Of a DNA stretch of 64,000 nucleotides, positions 17,656 through 25,581 are shown one piece after another. The position numbers and the translations under genes are program-made. This DNA is from Arcicella gelida. Its GTDB lineage: Bacteria; Bacteroidota; Bacteroidia; Cytophagales; Spirosomataceae. The DNA is taken from contig NZ_JAYGIL010000025.1 in the NCBI RefSeq assembly GCF_034931025.1, positions 1 to 64,000 on the forward strand. The letters are read 5' to 3'. The notes below the pieces were generated by a model. The model worked only from the letters and a program-made list of their open reading frames with translations, made no database searches and was not told the origin of the DNA. Position 1 is the first letter of the stretch, and the number at the start of each line of letters is the position of its first letter.

Positions 17656-18207
17656 TTATACTTCTTGTAAAATACCTAAAATGGTAAATAAGATACCAAT
17701 AAAGGCAGCAAGTCCACCAACAGTTCCTAAGCCAACGATGGCCAATACAATACCAATCCCTAAAAGTATTACGCCAAGTTTCAAGAATGAATTCCAGCTA
17801 TGAAAATCAACAGGTTGTGCTGACTTTTTCATCTTCTTTTCTAACTTTTTGATGATTAGTTTCTCCACAAAATTAGCTTTATGCGTGCTGGTTACTGTTT
17901 TGTTCTCGTTTTTTTGAGCAATGACTTTCTCTAAAAGAGCATTAATTTTTTCTTTTTTTACTTCGCTGATTTGTTCTTGACTTGCTTCTTCAACCTGAAT
18001 TACTTCAGCAGTAGAAGCATACATTGTTGGGCTTTGTTTTTTGGGAGCCGCCTCAATCATTGAAGTATTGCGTTGAGGTTCAATTTTGGCAATTTCAATG
18101 TTAGCTTTTTCAGCTTGATTTTGGGAAATTACAGCCTTCTGTGAAGTACAAGAAACAGCTACAAATACAGCAAAGATGCTGGCGAAAGTTAGTCTAATTG
18201 TTTGCAT
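17656..18207 (-). CDS. Lipoprotein with glycine-rich C-terminal membrane segments, 183 aa
   Basis: The N-terminus is a lipoprotein signal with the cysteine in AVFVAVSCTS (about residue 20). A long charged, Lys/Glu-rich stretch follows. The last 45 residues are hydrophobic and glycine-rich (LLGIGIVLAIVGLGTVGG, then FIGILFTILGIL), enough for two membrane passes. Short lipoproteins ending this way are common in Bacteroidota and have no defined role. It lies 94 bp upstream of the two coiled-coil membrane genes on the same strand, so the three may form an operon. Confidence 0.75.
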   Translation of the reverse strand: MQTIRLTFASIFAVFVAVSCTSQKAVISQNQAEKANIEIAKIEPQRNTSMIEAAPKKQSPTMYASTAEVIQVEEASQEQISEVKKEKINALLEKVIAQKNENKTVTSTHKANFVEKLIIKKLEKKMKKSAQPVDFHSWNSFLKLGVILLGIGIVLAIVGLGTVGGLAAFIGILFTILGILQEV

Positions 18208-18263
18208 AATACTAGGTTTTAGTTTTGTTAAGAAACGCTGAAAGAATTAATTAATTGCAAAAG

Positions 18264-18295
18264 AAAAAGCCCAAATCATTATTTTGGGCTTTTTC
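18264..18295 (-). terminator. Terminator after clpX
   Basis: AAAAAGCCCAAA and TTTGGGCTTTTT form a stem with AT-rich loop and T-runs on both strands, just 3' of clpX on the minus strand. Confidence 0.85.
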
Positions 18296-18308
18296 TGGGA
18301 GTAGTTGT

Positions 18309-19574
18309 TTAAGCTGCTTTTTTCATTTGATGAAAAACGGTTCGCTCAAATTTTTGACGAGCATACTCAAGTGAAATTTTAAATTCTTTTATATCTTCTT
18401 GCGAAGGAAGTTCAAACATGGCATCTGTAATGATTGATTCGCAGATTGAACGCAAACCTCTTGCTCCTAGTTTATATTCCATCGCTTGGCTTACGATGTA
18501 TTCTAAGGCTGGCTTTTCAAATTCTAAATCAATACCTTCCATTTTAAATAATTTATGGTATTGTTTAGTGATAGCATTTTTAGGTTCTGTTAAGATCGAA
18601 AGTAATGTTTCGTGGTCTAAAGGATCCAAATAAGTAACCACAGGCAAACGACCTAATAATTCTGGAATTAAACCAAATGATTTTAAATCTTGAGAAGTAA
18701 CGAATTTCATGACATTTTCTTCCTCAAACATATCCAAGAAAGTATCATCAGAACTAAAACCAATCGGACGAGTATTTAAACGTTTCGAAATATGACGTTT
18801 GATACCATCAAATGCACCACCACAAATAAAGAGAATATTTTCGGTATTTACCGCAATCATTTTTTGGTCTGGGTGTTTTCTGCCTCCTTGAGGCGGACAA
18901 TTCACTACCGCACCTTCTAATAATTTCAATAAAGCTTGCTGAACACCTTCGCCCGAAACATCACGAGTGATAGATGGATTATCAGATTTACGAGCAATTT
19001 TATCAATTTCATCAATAAATACAATGCCCATTTCAGCTTTTTCTACATCATAATCGGCAGCTTGCAGTAAACGTGTTAATATACTTTCAACATCTTCACC
19101 TACATATCCAGCTTCTGTAATTACGGTAGCATCAGCAATACAAAAAGGTACTTCTAACATTTTTGCAATGGTTTTTGCCATATATGTTTTTCCTGTACCT
19201 GTTTCGCCAACCATGATAATATTTGATTTTTCAATCTGAATATCGTCTTGACTTATTTTAATATCGTGTTGCATCAAGCGTTTGTAGTGATTATAAACGG
19301 CAACGCAAAGATGTTTTTTTGCTTCGTACTGACCAATCACATATTGATCAATATACTTTTTCATTTCTATTGGTTTCACCAAATTAAACTTTGGTGCTGG
19401 TGCTTTACTATTTTTATTTTTTCTGTTTTTCTCAGGATTCAATTCTTGTTGAACTACTTGGTAAGCTTGCGTTACACATTCGTTACACACGTGTCCATCC
19501 ATACCTTCCATCAATAAAGGTACTTCATTTTGTTTTCGTCCACAAAGGACGCAATGGGCTTGCTGTTGTCTCAT
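18309..19574 (-). CDS. clpX: ATP-dependent Clp protease ATP-binding subunit ClpX
   Basis: This 421-aa AAA+ unfoldase feeds tagged or damaged proteins to ClpP. It has an N-terminal zinc-binding domain with C8, C11, C30 and C33, a Walker A GETGTGKT (123-130) and Walker B GIVFIDEIDKI. The frame opens with a GTG at 19586, but the ATG at 19574 (MRQQQAHCVLCG) is the natural start. It follows clpP on the same strand. A terminator at 19636 lies between them, so clpX probably also has its own promoter. Confidence 0.97.
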   Translation of the reverse strand: MRQQQAHCVLCGRKQNEVPLLMEGMDGHVCNECVTQAYQVVQQELNPEKNRKNKNSKAPAPKFNLVKPIEMKKYIDQYVIGQYEAKKHLCVAVYNHYKRLMQHDIKISQDDIQIEKSNIIMVGETGTGKTYMAKTIAKMLEVPFCIADATVITEAGYVGEDVESILTRLLQAADYDVEKAEMGIVFIDEIDKIARKSDNPSITRDVSGEGVQQALLKLLEGAVVNCPPQGGRKHPDQKMIAVNTENILFICGGAFDGIKRHISKRLNTRPIGFSSDDTFLDMFEEENVMKFVTSQDLKSFGLIPELLGRLPVVTYLDPLDHETLLSILTEPKNAITKQYHKLFKMEGIDLEFEKPALEYIVSQAMEYKLGARGLRSICESIITDAMFELPSQEDIKEFKISLEYARQKFERTVFHQMKKAA

Positions 19575-19635
19575 ATCTTTACACACAAAATTGTGCCTTC
19601 ATTATTTCCGAAGTAAAATTACTGATTTAAAAACA

Positions 19636-19675
19636 AAAAATGCTTACTACTTCTGTGGAAGTAATAAGCATTTTT
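19636..19675 (-). terminator. Terminator between clpP and clpX
   Basis: AAAAATGCTTACTACTTC pairs with GAAGTAATAAGCATTTTT around TGTG. It sits 3' of clpP on the minus strand and 5' of clpX, so read-through into clpX should be limited. Confidence 0.85.
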
Positions 19676-19715
19676 GGGGATACGCTAATTTAATCTTACT
19701 TCTTTGTTCAAGATT

Positions 19716-20429
19716 TTATACTCTTGTCAATACTTCATCAATTAAACCGTATTCTTTTGCTTCTTCTGCACGCATCCAATAGTCACGGTCTGAATCTCTT
19801 TCGATTTCTTCGAATGATTTTCCAGAGTGATGTGCCAAGATTTCGTACAATTCTTTACGAATTTTTACGATTTCACGAGCGGTAATTTCAATATCACGAG
19901 ATTGTCCTTGCGCTCCACCTGAAGGCTGGTGAATCATAATACGTGCGTGTGGCAATGCAGAACGTTTACCTGCTGTACCGCCAGCCAATAATACTGCACC
20001 CATCGAAGCCGCCAACGAAGTGCAAATCGTAGAAACGTCTGGACGGATATAGTGCATTGTATCATAAATACCTAAACCTGCATAAACAGAACCACCCGGA
20101 GAGTTGATGTACATCATGATGTCTTTCTTAGCATCCGTAGATTCCATAAATAACATCTGAGCTACAATGATATTCGCCATATAATCATCTACAGGTACTC
20201 CCATGAAGATAATTCTATCCATGATTAAACGTGAAAAAACATCAATCTGTGCAAAACGCATTGGGCGTTCTTCGATGATGTACTGAGTCATATCTTCAAT
20301 GAATGGACGACTAGTACCTCCGATATTATTTGCCTGATTCATGTACTGGTCAACTGCCAAACCGTTCAAACCTCTGTGGTGTACGGCGTATTTTCTGAAT
20401 TCTTCTGAACTTAATTCTTTTGGAAACAT
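19716..20429 (-). CDS. clpP: ATP-dependent Clp protease proteolytic subunit ClpP
   Basis: This 237-aa serine protease forms the tetradecameric barrel served by ClpX. The catalytic triad is S142 in AASMGA, H167 in MIHQPSGG and D216 in DSDRDYWM. The first 35 residues before RPFIEDMTQYIIEERP are longer than in E. coli and may be a propeptide or a Bacteroidota extension. It is preceded by a divergent XRE regulator and then tig, so the common tig-clpP-clpX order is kept with one gene inserted. Confidence 0.97.
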   Translation of the reverse strand: MFPKELSSEEFRKYAVHHRGLNGLAVDQYMNQANNIGGTSRPFIEDMTQYIIEERPMRFAQIDVFSRLIMDRIIFMGVPVDDYMANIIVAQMLFMESTDAKKDIMMYINSPGGSVYAGLGIYDTMHYIRPDVSTICTSLAASMGAVLLAGGTAGKRSALPHARIMIHQPSGGAQGQSRDIEITAREIVKIRKELYEILAHHSGKSFEEIERDSDRDYWMRAEEAKEYGLIDEVLTRV

Positions 20430-20677
20430 AACGTTATTTTATAAAATTGAAAATATGTCGGTTGGTAAATTAAATCAAATAAACCATTTTAGCAATTCTG
20501 TAAGCTGGAATTTGCTTGAATGCTTTCTTAATAACTTTCAAAAACCTCAAATAGTTCTAGCAATAATTTTGAAACTTATCAGTTTATTTTTGGTGTTATT
20601 CAAAAAATCTTCGACAGCAAAGATGCAAAAACTATGAAATAATTCTTGTCAGTTTTACAGAGAATTTATCAGAAAAG

Positions 20678-21058
20678 ATGATAATTATGAAAATTGGAGA
20701 AAAAATACGACAAGCCCGTCTGCTAAAAGGATACTCTCAGGAGAACATGGCAGAGCTTTTGCAAATCTCAACAACCGCTTTTGGCGATATTGAAAGAAGT
20801 AAAACTGAACTCACTATCAGCAGAGCTACTAAAATAGCCAATTTGTTGGATATAAATGTGTTGGAGCTTTTTGGAGAAGAAGTAATTACTCCGAAAGTAA
20901 TGCCAAATACAGCAATTGAAACAGAGCAATTAAAGCTTGAAATAGAAAAACTCAAGAAGGAATCAGATTACTGGCGAAGTAAGTTTGAAGAACGTGTTTT
21001 GATTGAAGCCTACAGACTGATTCAAAGCCAACAACAACGAGAGAAAATAGGGTTTTAG
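20678..21058 (+). CDS. XRE-family transcriptional regulator
   Basis: This 126-aa protein has an HTH_3 domain at residues 5-60 (GEKIRQARLLKGYSQENMAE, then IERSKTELTISRATKIA). A C-terminal coiled coil follows (LKLEIEKLKKESDYWRSKFE), probably for dimerisation. The ATG at 20678 and the one at 20687 are both usable. It is transcribed opposite to both neighbours and splits tig from clpP, with a 248-bp shared upstream region in front of clpP. That position would let it control clpP, but no operator can be seen, so this is only a possibility. Confidence 0.88.
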   Translation: MIIMKIGEKIRQARLLKGYSQENMAELLQISTTAFGDIERSKTELTISRATKIANLLDINVLELFGEEVITPKVMPNTAIETEQLKLEIEKLKKESDYWRSKFEERVLIEAYRLIQSQQQREKIGF

Positions 21059-21124
21059 GAGTTTATGAGTTGAAAGTTTATGAGAATGGAGTTTTTACGA
21101 TGAAAGTGTTTAATTTTTTTGGAT

Positions 21125-21166
21125 TTTTCTATTAGCTGGCGAATTAATTCTCCAGCTAATAGAAAA
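21125..21166. repeat. Hairpin element, family C copy 2
   Basis: TTTTCTATTAGCTGG pairs perfectly with CCAGCTAATAGAAAA around a loop with GAATTAATTC. It is the relative of the hairpin at 14983. An A-run follows on the plus strand. Confidence 0.65.
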
Positions 21167-21194
21167 AAAATAGAGTAGCTAAAGTTGATAAAAC

Positions 21195-21231
21195 AAAAAA
21201 TCCCGCAGAGGTTGACCTTACGGGATTTTTT
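21195..21231 (-). terminator. Terminator between the XRE gene and tig (bidirectional)
   Basis: AAAAAATCCCG and CGGGATTTTTT form the stem with a 15-nt loop. T-runs on both strands serve the two convergent genes. Confidence 0.85.
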
Positions 21232-21295
21232 GTTGAATTGTGGTTGATTATTCTGGTTCAAGACTCATCACTCACAATTCTTAACTCATCATTCA

Positions 21296-22618
21296 CTAAG
21301 CTCCAACTACTTGTTTGAACTCATCTACAGTGATGTTTTTGCTTTCAGTTTTCACTTTAGAAACAATTACATCAGAAACTTTAGCTGCATATACTTCATT
21401 GAACATTTTCATGAAGTTATCTTGCTTATTTTTATCAGTTAAATAACCGTTAGCGATACGCTCAATCATTTCGTCCATGCTGTTATCAGCAGGTGCATAC
21501 ATTCCGAATTGACCACGAATCATTTCTTTCGTTCTTTCAAGAACTTCTGGATATTCAACTTTGATTTCGTTTTGAGTAGCAACTTCGTTTTTGATTAAGT
21601 TTAGACGAATGTCTTTCTTAACGTTTTCAAAATCAGCATCAATTTGCTCTGGTGTGAATTTTCCTTCATTTACTTGGATTAACCATTTATGTAAGAATTC
21701 TTCTGGCAATTCGATCGCAATATTTTCTAATAAAGCTTTCTCAGCATCAATTCTTAATAAATATTCAGCCTCACGCTTGTAGTTTGATTTGATGATTTCC
21801 AAAATTTCTTTACGGAATTCTTCTTCAGAACTTACTTTACCTTCGCCTAAAACTTTATCAAAAAATGCTTGATTCAATTCAGCAGGAGCGTTACGAGTAA
21901 TATCTTCAATCGTGAAAGTAACTTCACCAGTTAAACCAGTTTTATTACCTGTAGCCAATTCAATTGATTTTTCATCAACGAAAGTAGCTTGAAGGTCAAA
22001 TGTAATTGTATCGCCTTTGGTAGCACCGATAAAAGTAGCTTTTGCTTCGTCTTTGATTGCTTTGAAAGGAATTGCAGATTTTTCAGTCCATTCTCCTTGT
22101 GTGAAAACACCAAAAAGCATATCACCATCTTCAACTGAATCTGGGTGGATTTGCTCTCCAGAATTTTGTTTCAAATTCTCGATAGTTTCTTCTACTTCCT
22201 TTTCAGTTGCTTCGATTTCATAAGTACTGATTGTTGGAATTTTCTCGAAATCAACTGTGAATTCTCCAGCTAAACCTAAATCGTAAGAAAAACTAAATTC
22301 AGTTTGAGTATCCCAATCAATTGGATTTTCAAATTCATTCAATGGCATTGGGTCACCAACTAAACTCAAATTGTTTTCTTTGATATAGTTAGGAACAGCT
22401 TTACCTAAAACAGAATTGATTTCGTCGATTAAAATAGATTTACCAAACATTTTTTGTACCATTTGCATAGGTACCATTCCTGGACGGAATCCTTTGATGT
22501 TGGCACGCTTACGGTAGTCTTTAAGGTTTTTATCGACTTGTGGCTTATAATCAGCCTCAGAAATAGATACGACCAAACGGGCGTTAACTGGGGTACTTTT
22601 TTCGAGAGAAATGTTCAT
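21296..22618 (-). CDS. tig: Trigger factor
   Basis: This 440-aa ribosome-bound chaperone and prolyl isomerase meets nascent chains at the exit tunnel. The N-terminal ribosome-binding domain shows KGFRPGMVPMQMVQKMFGK, the Bacteroidota form of the GFRxGK-P signature. The central FKBP-like domain (about 150-240) is weakly conserved, and the C-terminal helical chaperone arms fill the rest. The ATG at 22618 is clear. It belongs functionally with clpP and clpX downstream. Confidence 0.95.
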   Translation of the reverse strand: MNISLEKSTPVNARLVVSISEADYKPQVDKNLKDYRKRANIKGFRPGMVPMQMVQKMFGKSILIDEINSVLGKAVPNYIKENNLSLVGDPMPLNEFENPIDWDTQTEFSFSYDLGLAGEFTVDFEKIPTISTYEIEATEKEVEETIENLKQNSGEQIHPDSVEDGDMLFGVFTQGEWTEKSAIPFKAIKDEAKATFIGATKGDTITFDLQATFVDEKSIELATGNKTGLTGEVTFTIEDITRNAPAELNQAFFDKVLGEGKVSSEEEFRKEILEIIKSNYKREAEYLLRIDAEKALLENIAIELPEEFLHKWLIQVNEGKFTPEQIDADFENVKKDIRLNLIKNEVATQNEIKVEYPEVLERTKEMIRGQFGMYAPADNSMDEMIERIANGYLTDKNKQDNFMKMFNEVYAAKVSDVIVSKVKTESKNITVDEFKQVVGA

Positions 22619-22631
22619 CTTTATGAATTCG

Positions 22632-22710
22632 GATTTTGGAATGCGGATTTCTGATTTTAATGTTAATAAATTTCAGTTGTCTGATTTTCGTAAATCCGCA
22701 TTCCGAAATC
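22632..22710. repeat. Inverted repeat between tig and tRNA-Leu
   Basis: Two 19-bp arms with one mismatch, GATTTTGGAATGCGGATTT at 22632 and its complement at 22692-22710, enclose about 41 bp. It sits just upstream of tig on its strand and downstream of the tRNA terminator. Similar ATCCGAAATCC text recurs at 29651 and near 30380. Confidence 0.6.
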
Positions 22711-22724
22711 AACAATCAGAAATC

Positions 22725-22762
22725 AAAAAAGCCCTCAAAACCGTATCGGTTGAGAGGGCTTT
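22725..22762 (-). terminator. Terminator of tRNA-Leu
   Basis: On the minus strand AAAGCCCTCTCA pairs with TTGAGGGCTTTTTT right after the tRNA 3' end. Confidence 0.85.
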
Positions 22763-22769
22763 GAATGAG

Positions 22770-22851
22770 TACGGGCGGAGGGACTCGAACCCCCATGCCT
22801 CACGGCGCCAGATCCTAAGTCTGGTATGTCTACCAATTCCACCACGCCCGC
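22770..22851 (-). tRNA. tRNA-Leu, anticodon TAG
   Basis: The minus strand folds into a class II tRNA of 82 nt. The acceptor GCGGGCG pairs with CGCCCGT and the discriminator is A. The D arm contains TGGTAGAC, the anticodon stem CCAGA/TCTGG carries loop CTTAGGA, so the anticodon is TAG (bases 22815-22817), reading CUA. A short extra arm and GGTTCGAGTCC in the T arm follow. CCA is not encoded. Leucine fits both the class II shape and the anticodon. Confidence 0.97.
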
Positions 22852-23250
22852 TTGCGTTTTGGAGGTGCAAAATTAGGAAGCCGATTTTTTATTTGCAAGC
22901 TTTTTGGGAGAAATATTAGAAAAAAACTGAAATATTTTCCTGAATAAAAAATACAATAAATTAATCTGTTGATTATTAGTGATTTAATAAAAAAAGCTAC
23001 TGCTAATTATGTAAGAATTATTTTTAGGATAATTCTTACGATACTTAATGTATTACTTTAATAGAGGAAAATGAAAGAATGAATGATAGACTTTTAATCT
23101 GTCTTTTTGATGATTCTTTTCATCTTCAATTGCAATATCCTTTGTTTGTCCTTAAATTTAATCCTCAAGCTTCAAATGAAACTATTAAGACCTTTGAACA
23201 GGCTTTAACATTAGTACTAGGAAACCAAAACGAACTCAATTATAAGAATC
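22852..23250. other. Gap between tRNA-Leu and the symporter operon
   Basis: An AT-rich stretch with no convincing gene. An 81-codon frame at 23079-23324 overlaps the real small gene at 23251 in another phase and has no family resemblance, so it is not called. The region should hold the promoters of tRNA-Leu and of the symporter operon; no good -7 box stands out. Confidence 0.5.
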
Positions 23251-23376
23251 ATGGAAGAAAAAGACACATCTTTGCCGCCTTTCATCAAATCATGGAAACA
23301 ACTATACTGGATAGTTGTCGGTAATTTGGTGCTGATGATTATCCTATTTTATCTCTTTAGCGAATACTTCAACTAA
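23251..23376 (+). CDS. Small single-span membrane protein, 41 aa
   Basis: The frame MEEKDTSLPPFIKSWKQLYW is followed by one hydrophobic span (IVVGNLVLMIILFYLF) and ends SEYFN. A polar head, one helix and a short tail, 207 bp before a sodium/solute symporter gene on the same strand, fit the tiny membrane proteins often found next to Bacteroidota transporters. It may be an accessory subunit of the symporter. It is real by composition and context but too small for family assignment. Confidence 0.65.
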   Translation: MEEKDTSLPPFIKSWKQLYWIVVGNLVLMIILFYLFSEYFN

Positions 23377-23582
23377 GTAGAAATTGTGGACTTAATTTGC
23401 CGTTTTAGATAGAACGGAATTATCAAAGCATGATATGAATTGATATAAAAACGGTGATGGTGTACGAATGGCATCTCCATAAACCAGTATTTTAAACAGA
23501 GAGGACAAAATTCTCAAAATTCATAACTCATAATTCATCACTTTTTTTATCCTCTTTCAAAAGCTTATATTTAAAATTTAAC

Positions 23583-25301
23583 ATGGGAAATATTGATTGG
23601 CTAGTACTGATTTTAACCTTAGGAACAATTGTTGGTTTTGGACTCTGGAAAGGTCGATTTCAAGAAAAAAATATTGAAGAATATTTATTAGCCAGTCGCC
23701 AAATGCCATGGTACCATGTCACTCTTTCGGTGATGGCAACGCAGGCAAGTGCCATTACTTTTTTATCTGCTCCTGGACAAGCTTACATCGACGGAATGCG
23801 TTTTGTACAATTTTACTTCGGTTTGCCTTTGGCGATGATTGTACTTTCTATCACTTTTATTCCCATTTTCAAAAAGTTAAAAGTCTTTACGGCTTATGAA
23901 TTTCTGGAAGGTCGTTTCGACCTAAAAACCAGAGTAATGGCTTCTTTCCTTTTCTTGATTCCACGAGCTTTATCTACTGGTGTAACCATTGCGGCTCCTT
24001 CAATTATTCTTTCAACTATTTTAGGCTGGAATTTATATTGGACCAACATCGCTACGGGAATCGTTGTAACCATTTATTGTATGTACGGCGGTTCAAAAAC
24101 GATTTCCTATACACAAATGCAACAAATGTTGGTGGTGATGATTGGAATGTTTTTGGCTGGTTATATGGTCGTTCATCTATTACCGACTGAAATGGGTTTT
24201 GTGGATACTTTGAAAGTAGCGGGCAAAATGGACAAACTTAATGTGATAGATTGGAAATTTGATTTAAACAATCGCTATAACGTTTGGTCGGGTTTGATTG
24301 GCGGTTTTTTCTTACAATTATCCTACTTCGGCACTGACCAATCGCAAGTAAGTCGGTACTTATCAGGCGAATCTGTTGGAGAAAGCCGTTTGGGCTTATT
24401 GATGAATGGCATCTTTAAAATTCCGATGCAATTTTTGATTTTACTCGTGGGTTCTTTAGTTTTCGTGTTTTATCAATTCCATGAAGCACCACTTTTTTTC
24501 AATAAAACTGAATTGGGAAAAGTAGAACAAACGACAGCTTATAAGGCATTAGTCAAGAAAAATACTGAGGTTTTTACAGAAAAGAAAAAAGCCGTAGAAG
24601 AACTTTATGCCGTTCTTAAAACAGATGAAAATGCCAGTACTTCAAAGACAAAAGCACTCAATGCTCAAAAGCTTGAAGTTTTGAAAGCAAAAGCTTTAGC
24701 TGCCGATAAAAAAGCGAATGAATTAAGAAGTGAAGTGAAGGATTTGATGCTGAAAACAAATCCAGATGCCAATACCAACGATACCAATTATATTTTTCTA
24801 TCATTCGTAACCAAGTATTTGCCACAAGGTATGGTCGGTTTGTTAATTGCTGTGATATTATTGGCTTCGATGGGTGCGATGGCTTCGGCATTTAGTTCGC
24901 TCACTTCTTGTACGATTGTGGACATTTATCAAAGAATGATTCACAAAGAAGACACCGAAAAACACTATGTAAACGCTTCAAAATTAGTGACTTTGGGCTG
25001 GGGAATTGTTTGTATTATCGTGGCACAATTCACAGCAAACATTGGTAGTTTGATTGAAGCCGTAAACATTTTAGGTTCATGGTTTTATGGCACTATTTTG
25101 GGCGTTTTTTTAGTGGCCTTTTACTTTAAATCTATCAAAGGCGACGCTGTTTTCTGGGCGGCATTGTTGGCAGAAGTATTTGTAATTTACGCTTGGTGGA
25201 TAGATTTAACGGCTTTTCTTTGGCTAAATGTAATTGGCTGTGTGCTGGTAATTGCGTTTGCTTGGGTGATTAGTTTGTTTAATCGAAGAGTTGTGAATTA
25301 G
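23583..25301 (+). CDS. Sodium:solute symporter (SSS family)
   Basis: This 572-aa inner-membrane carrier has about 13 hydrophobic segments and the SSS marks GFGLWKGRF, EEYLLASRQMPW, ATQASAITFLSAPGQAY and the sodium-site region GGFFLQLSYFGTDQSQVSRY. A soluble charged insert of about 90 residues (315-400, Lys/Glu-rich, coiled-coil-like) interrupts the helices, as in many Bacteroidota members of the family. Likely substrates are a sugar, sialic acid or a small organic acid, and the sequence does not tell which. It is preceded by a 41-aa membrane protein that may be its partner. Confidence 0.9.
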   Translation: MGNIDWLVLILTLGTIVGFGLWKGRFQEKNIEEYLLASRQMPWYHVTLSVMATQASAITFLSAPGQAYIDGMRFVQFYFGLPLAMIVLSITFIPIFKKLKVFTAYEFLEGRFDLKTRVMASFLFLIPRALSTGVTIAAPSIILSTILGWNLYWTNIATGIVVTIYCMYGGSKTISYTQMQQMLVVMIGMFLAGYMVVHLLPTEMGFVDTLKVAGKMDKLNVIDWKFDLNNRYNVWSGLIGGFFLQLSYFGTDQSQVSRYLSGESVGESRLGLLMNGIFKIPMQFLILLVGSLVFVFYQFHEAPLFFNKTELGKVEQTTAYKALVKKNTEVFTEKKKAVEELYAVLKTDENASTSKTKALNAQKLEVLKAKALAADKKANELRSEVKDLMLKTNPDANTNDTNYIFLSFVTKYLPQGMVGLLIAVILLASMGAMASAFSSLTSCTIVDIYQRMIHKEDTEKHYVNASKLVTLGWGIVCIIVAQFTANIGSLIEAVNILGSWFYGTILGVFLVAFYFKSIKGDAVFWAALLAEVFVIYAWWIDLTAFLWLNVIGCVLVIAFAWVISLFNRRVVN

Positions 25302-25375
25302 TGAATTGTGATTATAAAATTTCATTTCGTTTAATATAATCAAATAGCTCATTCTATCTAAAAGAAAAATTTACA

Positions 25376-25452
25376 GTAGCGGTAACCTTTACGGTTACCG
25401 TTTATTGTTTCATTACTTCTTGCAAACGGTAACGGCAAGCGTTACCGCTACA
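25376..25452. repeat. Palindromic repeat, family A, inverted pair
   Basis: GTAGCGGTAACC...GGTTACCGTTT at 25376-25403 is mirrored by AAACGGTAACGG...GTTACCGCTAC at 25424-25452. Each unit is a palindrome and the two face each other, like a BIME made of two REP units. It lies between the symporter and the 5'-nucleotidase genes. Confidence 0.85.
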
Positions 25453-25581
25453 TTTTTTGATTAGTTGCTACTATATATTTTGAGGCTATTGCTTAAGCTG
25501 CAATGAATTTCAAACGCTCGTTTTTATAATGTTTACTATCTTGTGTAAATATTTGATTTCATTTCCATAATCTATCAAACC

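Noticed and set aside
18309..20429. clpP and clpX as one tight operon
   Set aside because: A strong hairpin with T-run at 19636-19675 lies between the genes, so simple co-transcription is unlikely to be the only mode.
23079..23324. 81-aa frame before the symporter
   Set aside because: It overlaps the more credible 41-aa membrane protein in another phase and shows no signal, span or family pattern.
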